Positions 36,213-45,281 are shown, counted from the stretch's first letter. The stretch is DNA of 64,000 nt from Microbacterium sp. (GCA_003248655.1 QFPM01000010.1:58842-122841); one strand, 5' to 3'. Numbers and translations are program-made. The notes: generated by a model from the sequence alone, not told the origin.

Positions 36213-36254
36213 CGCGCAGAGCCCGGGAAGAAGCGTCTTCCCGGGCTCTGCGCG
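36213..36254 (+). terminator. Perfect 19-bp stem-loop terminator after the aquaporin gene
   Basis: Arms 36213-36231 and 36236-36254 are exact inverted copies (CGCGCAGAGCCCGGGAAGA and complement) around the 4-nt loop AGCG. It lies 10 nt after the aquaporin stop and ahead of mtrA. There is no U tract, as is common in actinobacteria. Confidence 0.85.
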
Positions 36255-36387
36255 TCCGGCATCCGTGGGGCGCCCCGTCGTGGCGCTCGGCGTGCCTTCA
36301 GCCCCGTCCGATACTGTGTTCCTGCGCCACGCTGCCGCGCCACACCCCGTGCGACATCAGGCCGACCAGAAGGACGAACCAGGCCCC

Positions 36388-37068
36388 ATGACTTCCCGCA
36401 TCCTCGTTGTCGACGACGACACCGCGCTCGCCGAGATGATCGGCATCGTGCTGCGCACCGAGGGCTTCGATCCCGTCTTCTGCGGCGACGGCGCGGCCGC
36501 CGTCGAGGCGTGGCGGACGAGTCGCCCCGACCTGGTTCTCCTCGACCTCATGCTCCCGGGGATGGACGGCATCGAGATCTGCACGCGCATCCGCGCGGAG
36601 TCGGGGGTGCCGATCATCATGCTGACCGCCCGCACCGACACCGCTGACGTCGTCCGCGGCCTCGAGTCGGGCGCCGATGACTACATCGTGAAACCCTTCA
36701 ACCCGAAAGAGCTCGTCGCCCGCATCCGCACGCGCCTTCGCCCCGGAGCTCAGCCCGAAAGCGAGAGCCTGCGCGTCGGCGACGTAGTCGTGGATGTCGC
36801 CGCGCACGAGGTGCGCCGCGGCGACGAAGCGATCGCGCTCACGCCTCTCGAGTTCGAACTGCTCGTCGCGCTGGCATCCAAGCCGCAGCAGGTCTTCTCT
36901 CGCGAGATGCTGCTCGAGCAGGTGTGGGGCTACCACTACAAGGCCGACACGCGGCTCGTGAATGTGCACGTACAGCGCCTGCGGGCCAAGGTCGAGATCG
37001 ACCCCGACAACCCGAAGATCGTCATGACCGTCCGGGGCGTCGGCTACCGCGCCGGCGCGGTGGTGTGA
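36388..37068 (+). CDS. mtrA: DNA-binding response regulator MtrA
   Basis: A 226-residue OmpR/PhoB-type regulator. Receiver domain 1-120: DDD near the N-terminus, phosphoacceptor Asp in LLDLMLPGMDG, Thr/Ser in MLTART, Lys in IVKPFNPKE. The winged-helix domain follows (LTPLEFELLVAL, EMLLEQVWGY, LVNVHVQRLRAK). MtrA controls cell-wall remodelling and division genes in actinobacteria. A possible -10 box GATACT is at 36310-36315. It is followed 10 nt later by mtrB. Confidence 0.96.
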   Translation: MTSRILVVDDDTALAEMIGIVLRTEGFDPVFCGDGAAAVEAWRTSRPDLVLLDLMLPGMDGIEICTRIRAESGVPIIMLTARTDTADVVRGLESGADDYIVKPFNPKELVARIRTRLRPGAQPESESLRVGDVVVDVAAHEVRRGDEAIALTPLEFELLVALASKPQQVFSREMLLEQVWGYHYKADTRLVNVHVQRLRAKVEIDPDNPKIVMTVRGVGYRAGAVV

Positions 37069-37078
37069 CCGGGTCGCC

Positions 37079-38830
37079 ATGCCGCTGACGGCGAGCGTGC
37101 CGACGCTGGGCGGATGGCGCGACTGGCGCTCGTGGCCGACGCGCCTCGCGCGTGCGTGGCGCGGCTCGCTCCGCTTTCGCACGCTCGCGGCGACGCTCGG
37201 TCTCACGGCTCTCGCGATCCTCATCGCGTTCGTGACGATGGCGCTCGCGATTCAGAACGACCTGTTCGAATCGCGCGTCGAGCAGGTGCAGGAATCCGTC
37301 GCTCGGGCGACGGCATCCGCTCAGCAGGCCCTCGACACGGCGCAGGTCGACGGCGACGCAGCGGCGCTACAACTCTTGATGGATGCCACGGTGACCTCGA
37401 TGACCCGGCAGGCCGGCACCGACATGATCGCGAGCTTCCGCGTCTCGAGCGAGCCGTCGGCGATCGCGCCCACCGACTTCCAGCGCGGCGGGCTCGACGC
37501 CGACCTCATCAGCGGCGGGCTGCGGCTGTCGGTGCAGCGCGACGCCGAGCAGCGCTGGTGGCAGTCGATCGGCCTTCCCGCCGACGGGGGAGTCGAGCCG
37601 GGGGTCGTCATCGGCCAACAGCTGCTGTTTCCCGAGGTGGGGGCATACGAGTTCTACTTCGTCTACTCGCTCGGGCCCGAAGCGCAGACGCTCCGCTTCG
37701 TGCAGGTGACGCTGTGGGTCGTCGGCGCGGCGTTGATCCTCCTGATCGGCGCCATCTCGTGGGTCGTGCTGCGCACGGTCACCGTGCCGATCGCGCAGGC
37801 TGCCGAGACGAGTGCGACTCTGGCCGCCGGTGACCTCGGCGTGCGCCTTCCGGTACGCGGCGACGACGAGTTCGCGACGTTGAGTCGATCGTTCAACGCG
37901 ATGGCCGACTCGATCGAATCGCAGATCAAGGAGCTCGCCGAGCTCTCGCTCGTGCAGCAGAGATTCGTCTCGGATGTCTCGCACGAGCTTCGCACCCCGC
38001 TCACGACCATCCGGCTCGCCAGCGACATGCTCAACGACCAGCGCGACACGTTCGACGGGGCCACCGCGCGCACCGCCGAACTCCTGCACGCGCAGGTGCA
38101 GCGCTTCGAGACGCTGCTGACCGACCTCCTCGAGATCAGCCGCTATGACGCCGGCTCGGTCCAGCTGGAGACCGAGCCGACGAGCCTGGCGCACCTCGCG
38201 GAGGACGTCATCGCCTCGATGCACCAGCTCGCCGAACAGCACGGCACCGACGTCCGCCTTGTCGCGCCCGGCGGATATTCGCCCGTCGACATGGACCCCC
38301 GCCGCGTGCGCCGCATCGCACGGAACCTCCTTGGCAATGCGATCGAGCACGGCGAGGGCCGCCCCATCGTCGTCACCGTCGACAGCAACCAGAGCGCGGT
38401 CGCGCTCGGCGTGCGCGACTACGGGCTCGGCATGAGCGCCGCCGACAGCGAGCGCGTCTTCGACCGGTTCTGGCGTGCCGACCCGTCGCGCAAGCGCACG
38501 ATCGGCGGCACGGGGCTGGGGCTCTCGATCGCGCTGGGCGACGCGCGCCTGCACGGCGGCACGCTCGCGGTCTGGTCGGAGCTCGGTCGCGGCACGAACT
38601 TCGTGCTGACCCTGCCGCGAGTCGCCGCTTCCGCCGCGGCTCCGGGCGGGGCCTCCGCCGGGGCATCCTCGCCCGTTCCCGTCGACCCCGGCGACGAAGG
38701 CGCCCCCTTCGACGGCCTGGGTCTCACCCAGCCGATCACGATCACCGGTGGCGACCTCGCCGCTCAGCTCGACGCCGACGCGAACGCCGACGCGAACGCC
38801 GACGCGAACGAGACGGAGGCGCGGTCATGA
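37079..38830 (+). CDS. mtrB: Sensor histidine kinase MtrB
   Basis: 583 residues: N-terminal hydrophobic segment (about 36-60), an extracellular sensor region, a second hydrophobic segment (about 215-235), HAMP linker, HisKA with VSDVSHELRTPLTTIRLASD (phosphorylated His), and an HATPase domain with GNAIEH, GLGMSA and GTGLGLSIA. It phosphorylates MtrA. The C-terminal tail ends in an Asp-Ala-Asn repeat coded by three exact 12-bp units (38774-38809). The stop overlaps the lpqB start (ATGA). Confidence 0.95.
   Translation: MPLTASVPTLGGWRDWRSWPTRLARAWRGSLRFRTLAATLGLTALAILIAFVTMALAIQNDLFESRVEQVQESVARATASAQQALDTAQVDGDAAALQLLMDATVTSMTRQAGTDMIASFRVSSEPSAIAPTDFQRGGLDADLISGGLRLSVQRDAEQRWWQSIGLPADGGVEPGVVIGQQLLFPEVGAYEFYFVYSLGPEAQTLRFVQVTLWVVGAALILLIGAISWVVLRTVTVPIAQAAETSATLAAGDLGVRLPVRGDDEFATLSRSFNAMADSIESQIKELAELSLVQQRFVSDVSHELRTPLTTIRLASDMLNDQRDTFDGATARTAELLHAQVQRFETLLTDLLEISRYDAGSVQLETEPTSLAHLAEDVIASMHQLAEQHGTDVRLVAPGGYSPVDMDPRRVRRIARNLLGNAIEHGEGRPIVVTVDSNQSAVALGVRDYGLGMSAADSERVFDRFWRADPSRKRTIGGTGLGLSIALGDARLHGGTLAVWSELGRGTNFVLTLPRVAASAAAPGGASAGASSPVPVDPGDEGAPFDGLGLTQPITITGGDLAAQLDADANADANADANETEARS
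38774..38809. repeat. Three exact 12-bp repeats in the mtrB tail
   Basis: GCCGACGCGAAC repeats at 38774-38785, 38786-38797 and 38798-38809, coding for Ala-Asp-Ala-Asn units. Such in-frame repeats can vary in number by slippage. Confidence 0.9.
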
Positions 38831-40503
38831 CGACGCACCTGCGCGCGGGGATGGCCGCGCTCGCCGCGCTTCTGGTGGTGGTGCTCACGGCGTGCGGCGG
38901 TCTACCGACGACGGGACCGGTCAATGCGGGGCGCCCGATCGACGCGGACGAGTCCAACAGTGACCTGGTCTTCCTGCCGGATGGACCGGCGAAGGATGCC
39001 ACGCCGCAGCAGATCGTCGAAGGGTTCATCGCCGCCGGAGCCGGCCCCCGCAACACATGGGAGAAGGCAAAGGAGTTCCTGGCGCCCGGCACCCCGTGGA
39101 ATCCGCGCGCGAGCGTCATCGTCTATGCGCCAGGCGACCTCGACCTGCAGGCCCTCACGGAGAGCGAGTTCGTCGTCTCGGTGACCCCGACCGCGACGGT
39201 CGATGCCTCCGGCGCGCTCTCCGGCGAAGGCGGCGAGATCCCGCTCTCGTTCACGCTCGCCCAGCAGGGCGACGGCCAGTGGCGCATCACGCACGCCCCC
39301 GACGGCATCGTGATCGACCGCAACCGGTTCACGCGCGTCTACGGCAACTACGCCCTCCAGTTCTTCGACCCGACGTGGACCTACCTCGTGCCTGATCAGC
39401 GCTGGTTCCCGAGACTGTATGCCGCAACCAGCATCGCCGAGGCGCTCGTCGACGGGGGGCCGAGCGCGTGGCTCGACGGAGCCGTGTCGACCGCCTTCAT
39501 CGACGGGGCGCGTCTTGCGACGACGACGGTTCCCCAGCAGTCCGGCATCGCCGCGGTGTCGCTGCAGGACGGCGCCCGCGGACTCGATCAGACCGTGCTC
39601 GACCGCATGCAGACCCAGCTCGAAGTCAGCCTCGACGCGGCCGGCATCGCGGGCGTCGACATGCTCGTCGACGAGCAGGTGCTCTCGGCGCAGAGTCTTC
39701 CGGTGCGCCAGACCCGCATCGACTCGCGCCCCCTCGTGCGCACGCAGGATGCCTTCGGATTCGCATCCGCCGGCGGTGTCGAAGAGATCGTGGGCCTGTC
39801 CGGGGCGATTCTGCAGGTCGACGCCTCCGACATCGAAGTGAGCGCGGATCGCACGGCCGCGGCCGTCCGCGACGTCTCGGGTGTCGTGCTGTCGGTCTCC
39901 GGCGACGGCGTTCGCACGCGCGTGGATACGCGAGCGGACCTCATCGCGCCCTCGATCGACCCGGCTGGCTTCGTCTGGTCGGTGCCGCGGAGTGCGCCCG
40001 CGGCGCTCGCCGCGTTCCGCGCCGACGGCACGCGGATCGACGTCGCTTCGGCGTGGCCCGGCGCGGCGGAGGTGTTTGCGCAGCGCGTCTCGCGCGACGG
40101 CACGCGGATCGCCGCCGTCGTCCGCGACGGCGACAGGTACGCGCTGTGGGTCGCGGGCATCCAACGTGGTCGCGACGACGACGCCCCGACGGCGCTCGGT
40201 GAGCGCAAGATCATCGCGTACCTGTCCGGCCCGACCGACGCGCTGACCTGGATCGACGCATCGACGGTCGCGGTCATCACGACGGTGAGCGGCGATCCCG
40301 CGATGATCACGCAGGAGATCGGCGGATTCAGCCAGGTGCAGAGCGTTCCGACGGGTGTCACGACCGTCGCGGGCGGCACGGCGTCGGGTGGCATGCGCAT
40401 TCTCGACGCGGCCGGAGAGCTCTATGGCCAGCAGGGGGCGAACTGGCAGCTCATCGCGTCGGGCGTCCTCGTGCTGGCTGTGCAGCAGGGCTCGCCGCGC
40501 TGA
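38827..40503 (+). CDS. lpqB: Lipoprotein LpqB
   Basis: A 558-residue lipoprotein with lipobox LTAC at about residues 20-23 after a hydrophobic signal. A GerMN-like domain (about 200-330) is followed by a beta-propeller-like C-terminal region, the LpqB architecture. LpqB binds the MtrB sensor domain and modulates MtrAB signalling in mycobacteria. It overlaps mtrB by ATGA, so the three genes form one operon. Confidence 0.93.
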   Translation: MTTHLRAGMAALAALLVVVLTACGGLPTTGPVNAGRPIDADESNSDLVFLPDGPAKDATPQQIVEGFIAAGAGPRNTWEKAKEFLAPGTPWNPRASVIVYAPGDLDLQALTESEFVVSVTPTATVDASGALSGEGGEIPLSFTLAQQGDGQWRITHAPDGIVIDRNRFTRVYGNYALQFFDPTWTYLVPDQRWFPRLYAATSIAEALVDGGPSAWLDGAVSTAFIDGARLATTTVPQQSGIAAVSLQDGARGLDQTVLDRMQTQLEVSLDAAGIAGVDMLVDEQVLSAQSLPVRQTRIDSRPLVRTQDAFGFASAGGVEEIVGLSGAILQVDASDIEVSADRTAAAVRDVSGVVLSVSGDGVRTRVDTRADLIAPSIDPAGFVWSVPRSAPAALAAFRADGTRIDVASAWPGAAEVFAQRVSRDGTRIAAVVRDGDRYALWVAGIQRGRDDDAPTALGERKIIAYLSGPTDALTWIDASTVAVITTVSGDPAMITQEIGGFSQVQSVPTGVTTVAGGTASGGMRILDAAGELYGQQGANWQLIASGVLVLAVQQGSPR

Positions 40504-40612
40504 GTCTCGTACTTTCTCGCGTCCTTCCTCCCCAGGGCGCCGCCCGGCGGATCTGTCCACAAATCGTGCGATCGTCGCCCCGACGGCGGCGCCGCGAGGG
40601 CAGAGTGTGGGG

Positions 40613-41299
40613 ATGCCGAGGATCGAATCCGACGTCACCGAACGGCCCGTTCGCGAGGCGCTGACCGCCGCGCTCGCGCTCGTCTTCCCCACGTGGTGCG
40701 TGGGGTGCGACGCGCCCGACGTGAGCCTGTGCCCGGCGTGCCGGCTCGCCGTGCGGCCCGTGGTGACGAGCCGAACGCTCGATGACCTGCCGGTGTGGGC
40801 GGGGCTCGCGTTCGAGGGGGTTGCGGCGCGGGCGCTGCGCGCCCTGAAGGAGGAGGGGCGCACCGGGCTTGCTCGCGCTCTCGCCCCGGCGCTCGCGGCG
40901 GCCGCGGATGCCGCGTGCGCCGGCCGCGCTGACCGCGCCGAGCTGCTCGTGGTTCCGGTGCCCACCTCGCCCGCCGCGATGCGCCGGCGCGGCTATCGCG
41001 TCGTCGAGCTCATCGCGGCGCGGGCGGGCCTGCGTCCGCGCCGGATGCTGCGAACCAGCGGCAGCGCCGCCGACCAGCGCAGACTCGGACTCGACGATCG
41101 CGCGCGCAACGTGCACGGCAGCATGCGCGCGCACGAGGTCGCGGGGCGCGCCGTGCTGATTGTCGACGACGTCGTGACGACGGGAGCGACGCTTCGCGAG
41201 GCCGCCCGCGCCCTCCGCGACGCGGGGGCGACGGTGATCGGGGCGGCGACCGTGGCATCCACCCCACGCAAAGGCTTTGTCACGGCAACTCTCACGTGA
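40613..41299 (+). CDS. comF: ComF-family phosphoribosyltransferase-like protein
   Basis: A 228-residue protein with an N-terminal zinc finger (WCVGCDAPDVSLCPAC), the ComF core VPVPTSPAAMRRRGY, and the phosphoribosyl-pyrophosphate-binding motif VLIVDDVVTTGAT. ComF helps DNA uptake in competent bacteria, but in actinobacteria it is conserved beside lpqB and hpf without a proven role. ATG 40613 gives the family's usual N-terminus. The stop overlaps the -35 box proposed for hpf. Confidence 0.92.
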   Translation: MPRIESDVTERPVREALTAALALVFPTWCVGCDAPDVSLCPACRLAVRPVVTSRTLDDLPVWAGLAFEGVAARALRALKEEGRTGLARALAPALAAAADAACAGRADRAELLVVPVPTSPAAMRRRGYRVVELIAARAGLRPRRMLRTSGSAADQRRLGLDDRARNVHGSMRAHEVAGRAVLIVDDVVTTGATLREAARALRDAGATVIGAATVASTPRKGFVTATLT

Positions 41300-41324
41300 C
41301 AGCGGCGGCGCGCGCCGATAGCGT
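41296..41324 (+). promoter_or_regulatory. Putative hpf promoter
   Basis: GTGACA (41296-41301) and TAGCGT (41319-41324) are separated by exactly 17 nt. A start near 41331 would give a leader of about 60 nt containing the hairpin at 41352-41383. Confidence 0.5.
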
Positions 41325-41351
41325 GGATAGGACAAAGGCGAACCAGGGGTT

Positions 41352-41383
41352 CTCCCTTGACCGGGCGGACCCGGAACAAGGAG
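41352..41383 (+). promoter_or_regulatory. Leader hairpin that covers the hpf ribosome-binding site
   Basis: CTCCCTTG (41352-41359) can pair with CAAGGAG (41377-41383) with one bulged C, and the inner CCGGG (41361-41365) pairs with CCCGG (41370-41374) around loop CGGA. The paired strand contains most of the Shine-Dalgarno sequence AAGGAGG (41378-41384). Folding would block ribosome entry. This is read by eye, not computed. Confidence 0.5.
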
Positions 41384-41390
41384 GTCAGGG

Positions 41391-42056
41391 ATGGAAACCA
41401 GCATCGTCGGCGTGGGCGTGAGCGTGTCCGATCGGTTCCGCACCGTTGCCGAAGAAAAGTCCCTCCGCATCGAGAACCTCGCCCCGCGGGCGCAGCGTCT
41501 CGACGTCAAGGTCACTCACCGCACGTACCACAACGGGCGTCGCGAAGACGAGACCGTCGAGCTCACCGTCACCGGCAAGGGGCCCGTCGTGCGCGCAGAG
41601 GCCACCGACACCGACAAGTTCGCGGCGCTCGATCTCGCCGTCGACAAGCTCGCCGAGCAGTTGCGCCGCGCGAAGGACAAGCGCGTCGACGCGCGCAACC
41701 ACCCTCGCGGCGCAAAGCTCGACAAGGGTAGCGGCGCGATCTCGGGCATCGACGTGCAGCCGGCATCCGTCGAGGTGCTGCGCGCGGTCGCGACCGGTGA
41801 GATCCCCGTCGTCGGCTCCGACGAGGGTGACGCGGACTACACGCCCGTCGTCATCCGCACGAAGAGCTTCGACGCCGAATGGATGACGGTCGAAGAGGCC
41901 GTCGACCGGATGGAGCTCGTCGGCCACGACTTCTTCCTGTTCATCGACGCGCGCACCGACCACCCGAGCGTCGTGTACCGGCGCAAGGGCTGGGACTACG
42001 GCGTCATCGCGCTGACGACGAGCGCCCCGCCGCTCGAACAGGAGCTCGCCTCCTGA
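41391..42056 (+). CDS. hpf: Long-form ribosome hibernation promoting factor
   Basis: A 221-residue long HPF. Residues 1-about 105 are the ribosome-binding S30AE domain; the C-terminal domain (from about 145: YTPVVIRTKSFDAEWMTVEEAVDRMELVGHDFFLFID) drives dimer formation of 100S ribosomes. The Shine-Dalgarno AAGGAGG (41378-41384) is one of the strongest in the window, 6 nt before the ATG. It has its own predicted promoter and a leader hairpin over the ribosome-binding site. Confidence 0.95.
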   Translation: METSIVGVGVSVSDRFRTVAEEKSLRIENLAPRAQRLDVKVTHRTYHNGRREDETVELTVTGKGPVVRAEATDTDKFAALDLAVDKLAEQLRRAKDKRVDARNHPRGAKLDKGSGAISGIDVQPASVEVLRAVATGEIPVVGSDEGDADYTPVVIRTKSFDAEWMTVEEAVDRMELVGHDFFLFIDARTDHPSVVYRRKGWDYGVIALTTSAPPLEQELAS

Positions 42057-42235
42057 CGGGGCGGCCCCGCCGCATCCGTTCGTTCGCTCGGTTGTTCGTT
42101 CGTGCGTCGGGTGTGGTGGGGTTTCGTCCGTCGCGAAGTGCGCTGATTCGCGGGAATGCCGGCGGTTTGCGCCGGATGAAGCGGGGACGGACCGGCCCGC
42201 GCCGCGGCGCGCGCCCCCGCCGCCCCCGCCCCGGG

Positions 42236-43453
42236 TCAGAACCGCAGCGCGTCGATGACCTTGGCGCGCACCGCCGCGAGGGCGGGGAGGAACCCCGCGA
42301 TCGCGCCGATGCCGACGGCCGCAGCGAGCGCGACGAAGGCGGCGCGCAGCGGGAAGGGCGGATTGTCCTCCAGCGGCGTGAGCACCTCCAGCGAGAACAG
42401 CACGCGCATGACGATGATCGCGAGGGCGATCCCCACGATCCCCGCGACCGCCGTCGCGACGATGTTCTCGAGCAGCACGGCCGTGAAGATGCGTCCGCTC
42501 GTCGCGCCGAAGCTGCGGCGCACGCCGATCTCACGGATGCGCTGACGCATCGCGACGAGCTGGATGTTGACGAGCCCGAGCCCGCCCAACAGCAACACGA
42601 GTCCCGCGATGAGTCCCGTGATGAGCTCGAACATCTCGGCGCTCTGCTGGTTCTCGGGCCGGGAGCCCCAATCGGCGCGCTGCACGTCGACCTGCACGGT
42701 GTTGCCGCTCGCGGCCCGCAGCTGCGCCGCGAGCTGCGGGCCGATCTCGTCGACGGCATCCGGCGACACCCACAGCTCCCACGTCATCGAGTCGTTCTGT
42801 GTCAGCGTCTCGGTGCGGTCGAGGTAGGCGTCGGTGGGGAGCGTGATCGTCTTGCTCGTGTCGCCCGGGTACTCCGCTGGCGTCACCCCGACGATCCGGT
42901 ACGTGCCGGCGAGGATGCCGGTGAGCTCAAGCGTCGGCGAGGTCGCGAGCGACGGGGCTCCGAGCGCCTCCCAGAGCGATTGCGAGATGATGACCGGCGG
43001 AGCGAGCCAGTCAAGGTCCGCGGCCGTGAACCACCTGCCCGCAAGGAGTTTCGTGCGGTGAATGAGCGCGTAGTCGGGGTCGGCGAGGCGTGTCATGACG
43101 GGCCGCACGAAGTCCGAGGTCTGCACCATCGCGTTCGTCGAGAGCTGGTCGACGCGTCGCGTCATGTGCGTCAGGCCGAACCGCTCAGCGGCCGCTTGGA
43201 CGTTCGCATCGAACGCCGCGGTGTCGAGGACGCCGCCATCGGTGGGGTACGCGTAGATCGCGATGGTCGCCTCGCGCCCGCCGTACCGGTCGGACTGCTC
43301 GATCGAGCTCTGCCGCATATAGTCGCCGAGGGCGAGGACGGCCGCGATCGCGCCGACCGATACCGCGATCCCGATGAGACTCAGCAGCACCCGCAGCTTG
43401 TGGTGGCGAAGCTCGGCCCACGCCTCGCCGAGCGCGCCGACGAACCCGCTCAC
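42236..43453 (-). CDS. MacB/FtsX-like ABC transporter permease
   Basis: A 405-residue permease with one N-terminal transmembrane segment (RVLLSLIGIAVSVGAIAAVLALGDYM), a large extracellular MacB-type core (about 45-275) and three C-terminal membrane segments ending in FLPALAAVRAKVIDALRF. The first residues GEAWAELRHHKLRVLLSLIGI match MacB permeases. It forms a three-gene exporter with the ATPase and adaptor upstream; starts and stops overlap (GTGA). Substrate unknown. The 179-nt gap after hpf (42057-42235) is GC-rich with a short run of CGTTCG-like repeats and nothing else. Confidence 0.9.
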   Translation of the reverse strand: MSGFVGALGEAWAELRHHKLRVLLSLIGIAVSVGAIAAVLALGDYMRQSSIEQSDRYGGREATIAIYAYPTDGGVLDTAAFDANVQAAAERFGLTHMTRRVDQLSTNAMVQTSDFVRPVMTRLADPDYALIHRTKLLAGRWFTAADLDWLAPPVIISQSLWEALGAPSLATSPTLELTGILAGTYRIVGVTPAEYPGDTSKTITLPTDAYLDRTETLTQNDSMTWELWVSPDAVDEIGPQLAAQLRAASGNTVQVDVQRADWGSRPENQQSAEMFELITGLIAGLVLLLGGLGLVNIQLVAMRQRIREIGVRRSFGATSGRIFTAVLLENIVATAVAGIVGIALAIIVMRVLFSLEVLTPLEDNPPFPLRAAFVALAAAVGIGAIAGFLPALAAVRAKVIDALRF

Positions 43454-44247
43454 GCGCTACTCCCGGGAACGGATGCCGGCGCCGCGGCGTCTCCGCCGAT
43501 GGATGCCGAGGTCACGGCACCGAGCGCGGTCTCGCGCGACGCGGCATCCAACTCGACACTCGAGAGGATGCCGGCGTCGAGCCGGTAGTGGCGCCGCGCG
43601 CGAGCGGCGACGTGCAGGTCGTGGGTGATGGTGACGAGCGCGGCATCCGTCTCGGACGCGACCTCGTCGAGGAGCGACATGACCGCGGCGCCCGTGTCGA
43701 CGTCGAGTGCACCGGTCGGCTCGTCGGCGAGGATCAGGGCCGGGCGCCGCACGAGCGCGCGGGCGATTGCGACACGCTGCTGCTCGCCGCCGGAGAGCTG
43801 CTCGGGCACCGAGTCGAGCCGGTGCGCGAGGCCGACGCGGTCGAGCATCTCTTCGGCGAGCCGGCGCCGCCGCCAGAACTGCGCGCCGCGGGCGTACCCG
43901 AGGGGCATCGCGACGTTATCGGTCGCGGTGCGTCCGGGGAGCAGATGGAACTGCTGGAAGACGAAGCCCACTTCGCGGCCGCGCAGCCGGTCGAGGGCGC
44001 CCCGCCGCATCCGCTTGCCACGATCCTGGAAGACGGTGCGGTCCCGGAACGACACCTCGCCCGAGGAGGGCAGATCGAGCATCCCGAGGATGTTCAGGAG
44101 GGTCGACTTGCCCGACCCGCTGCGGCCGACGATCGCGACGTGGTCGCCGGCATCCACTGACAGATCGATGCCGCGCAGGATGTCCAGGCGCGTGTCGTCG
44201 GGAAGCAGCACGTGCCGCGTGACGGCGCGGAGTTCGACGAGGCTCAC
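43450..44247 (-). CDS. MacB-like ABC transporter ATPase
   Basis: A 265-residue ATPase: Walker A GRSGSGKSTLLN, Q-loop in VFQQFHLLPGR, signature LSGGEQQRVAIARAL, Walker B LILADEPTGALD and switch His in TITHD. It belongs to the LolD/MacB group. GTG 44247 is chosen because it overlaps the adaptor stop (GTGA) and gives the normal N-terminus; the longer frame runs through the adaptor gene. It powers the permease encoded next. Confidence 0.93.
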   Translation of the reverse strand: MSLVELRAVTRHVLLPDDTRLDILRGIDLSVDAGDHVAIVGRSGSGKSTLLNILGMLDLPSSGEVSFRDRTVFQDRGKRMRRGALDRLRGREVGFVFQQFHLLPGRTATDNVAMPLGYARGAQFWRRRRLAEEMLDRVGLAHRLDSVPEQLSGGEQQRVAIARALVRRPALILADEPTGALDVDTGAAVMSLLDEVASETDAALVTITHDLHVAARARRHYRLDAGILSSVELDAASRETALGAVTSASIGGDAAAPASVPGSSA

Positions 44248-45167
44248 CAGCTCATTCCCGGGTCGTCGCAGAACTGCCCGCCCATGCCGTCGTCGTAGCA
44301 CTGGGGCTCGCCGTCGACGATCCCGGGCACGAACTGGCGCACCGTGTCGCCCTCCTCCAGCCCGCTCACGACCTGCACGAGCGTGCCGTCGGTGACACCC
44401 AGTTGGATCTCGCGCTCTTCGGCCTCGCCGCCGGCATCCACCCAGACGATTCCCGTGCCCGCGCCGCCCTTGACGGCCGTCGTCGGGAGGACGAGGACGT
44501 CGGATGCCGCGCCGACCTGCACACCGAGGGTCGCCTTGAGTCCCGCGAACACCTGCTGATCGGTCGGCACGGCGCACACGACGCTCGTCGTGCCGTCTTC
44601 GGCGACCTGGACCTTCAGGCCCGTGCAGGTGAAGGGTGCGGGGCCGCCCTGGATCGTCACCTGGCCTTCGGTCGGCGCACCGACGAGGCGGTAGAGGAGG
44701 ACCGGATCGATCGTTCCGACGAGGTGGAAGCGCGCGGGAGACAGCTTCGCGACCTCGGCGCCGAGCGTGACCGCCTGGCCCTTGACGAGCTCGAACGAGG
44801 TGAGCTCTCCCGCTTCGGGGGCGACGACGTCGATCTTCTTCACGGGCTCGGTCTGCTTCACGGTGAACAGCACCTGGCCAGCCACGACCGACTGCCCCTG
44901 CGCGACGGCGACGTTTGTGATCTGGCCCTCGATCTGCGAGCGCACGGTGACCGCGTCGTCGCGGGCGATCGTGCCGTCGACCGACAGCTCATCGGTGATG
45001 CTGCCCTTTTCGACGGCGACGACCGGGTTCGTCAGCTCGCCCCCGGGCGTCGGCGTAGCGGCATCCGAGTGGTCGGGGAAGAACGCGAGCTTGACGAGTG
45101 CGGCCGCGATGGCCGCGCAGACGATGAGCAGAAGGATCGGGAAGATCCAGCGGCGCCAGACGAGCAT
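44244..45167 (-). CDS. Membrane-fusion adaptor of the MacB-like exporter
   Basis: A 307-residue HlyD/RND-type periplasmic-adaptor-like protein with one N-terminal membrane anchor (IFPILLLIVCAAIAAALV). Two half-lipoyl-like stretches are visible (GQITNVAVAQGQSVVAGQVLF and APEAGELTSFELVKGQAV), followed by a beta-barrel-like region and LPTTAVKGG. AAGGAG precedes the ATG. It opens the three-gene exporter operon. In Gram-positives such adaptors pair with MacB-type permeases. Confidence 0.88.
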   Translation of the reverse strand: MLVWRRWIFPILLLIVCAAIAAALVKLAFFPDHSDAATPTPGGELTNPVVAVEKGSITDELSVDGTIARDDAVTVRSQIEGQITNVAVAQGQSVVAGQVLFTVKQTEPVKKIDVVAPEAGELTSFELVKGQAVTLGAEVAKLSPARFHLVGTIDPVLLYRLVGAPTEGQVTIQGGPAPFTCTGLKVQVAEDGTTSVVCAVPTDQQVFAGLKATLGVQVGAASDVLVLPTTAVKGGAGTGIVWVDAGGEAEEREIQLGVTDGTLVQVVSGLEEGDTVRQFVPGIVDGEPQCYDDGMGGQFCDDPGMSW

Positions 45168-45231
45168 GGGGCTCCTTCGGTTCGGCGGATAGCTCGAACC
45201 TATGGGAACCGCGTGCGCTCGCGCGTCAACC

Positions 45232-45258
45232 TCAGGGATGATTCCGGGTTATCCCTGA
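45232..45258. promoter_or_regulatory. Inverted repeat upstream of the MacB-like operon
   Basis: TCAGGGAT (45232-45239) and ATCCCTGA (45251-45258) are exact inverted copies separated by 11 nt, with centres 19 bp (about two helical turns) apart. They lie 65-91 bp before the adaptor start. It is a plausible operator; a terminator for the opposite gene is less likely because that gene ends further upstream on the same strand. Confidence 0.45.
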
Positions 45259-45281
45259 CCGCGTCGGGGGATCGGTGACAG

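Noticed and set aside
38902..40965. 687-codon minus-strand frame over lpqB and comF
   Set aside because: lpqB has a lipobox and an overlapping start with mtrB; the antisense frame has no recognisable domain.
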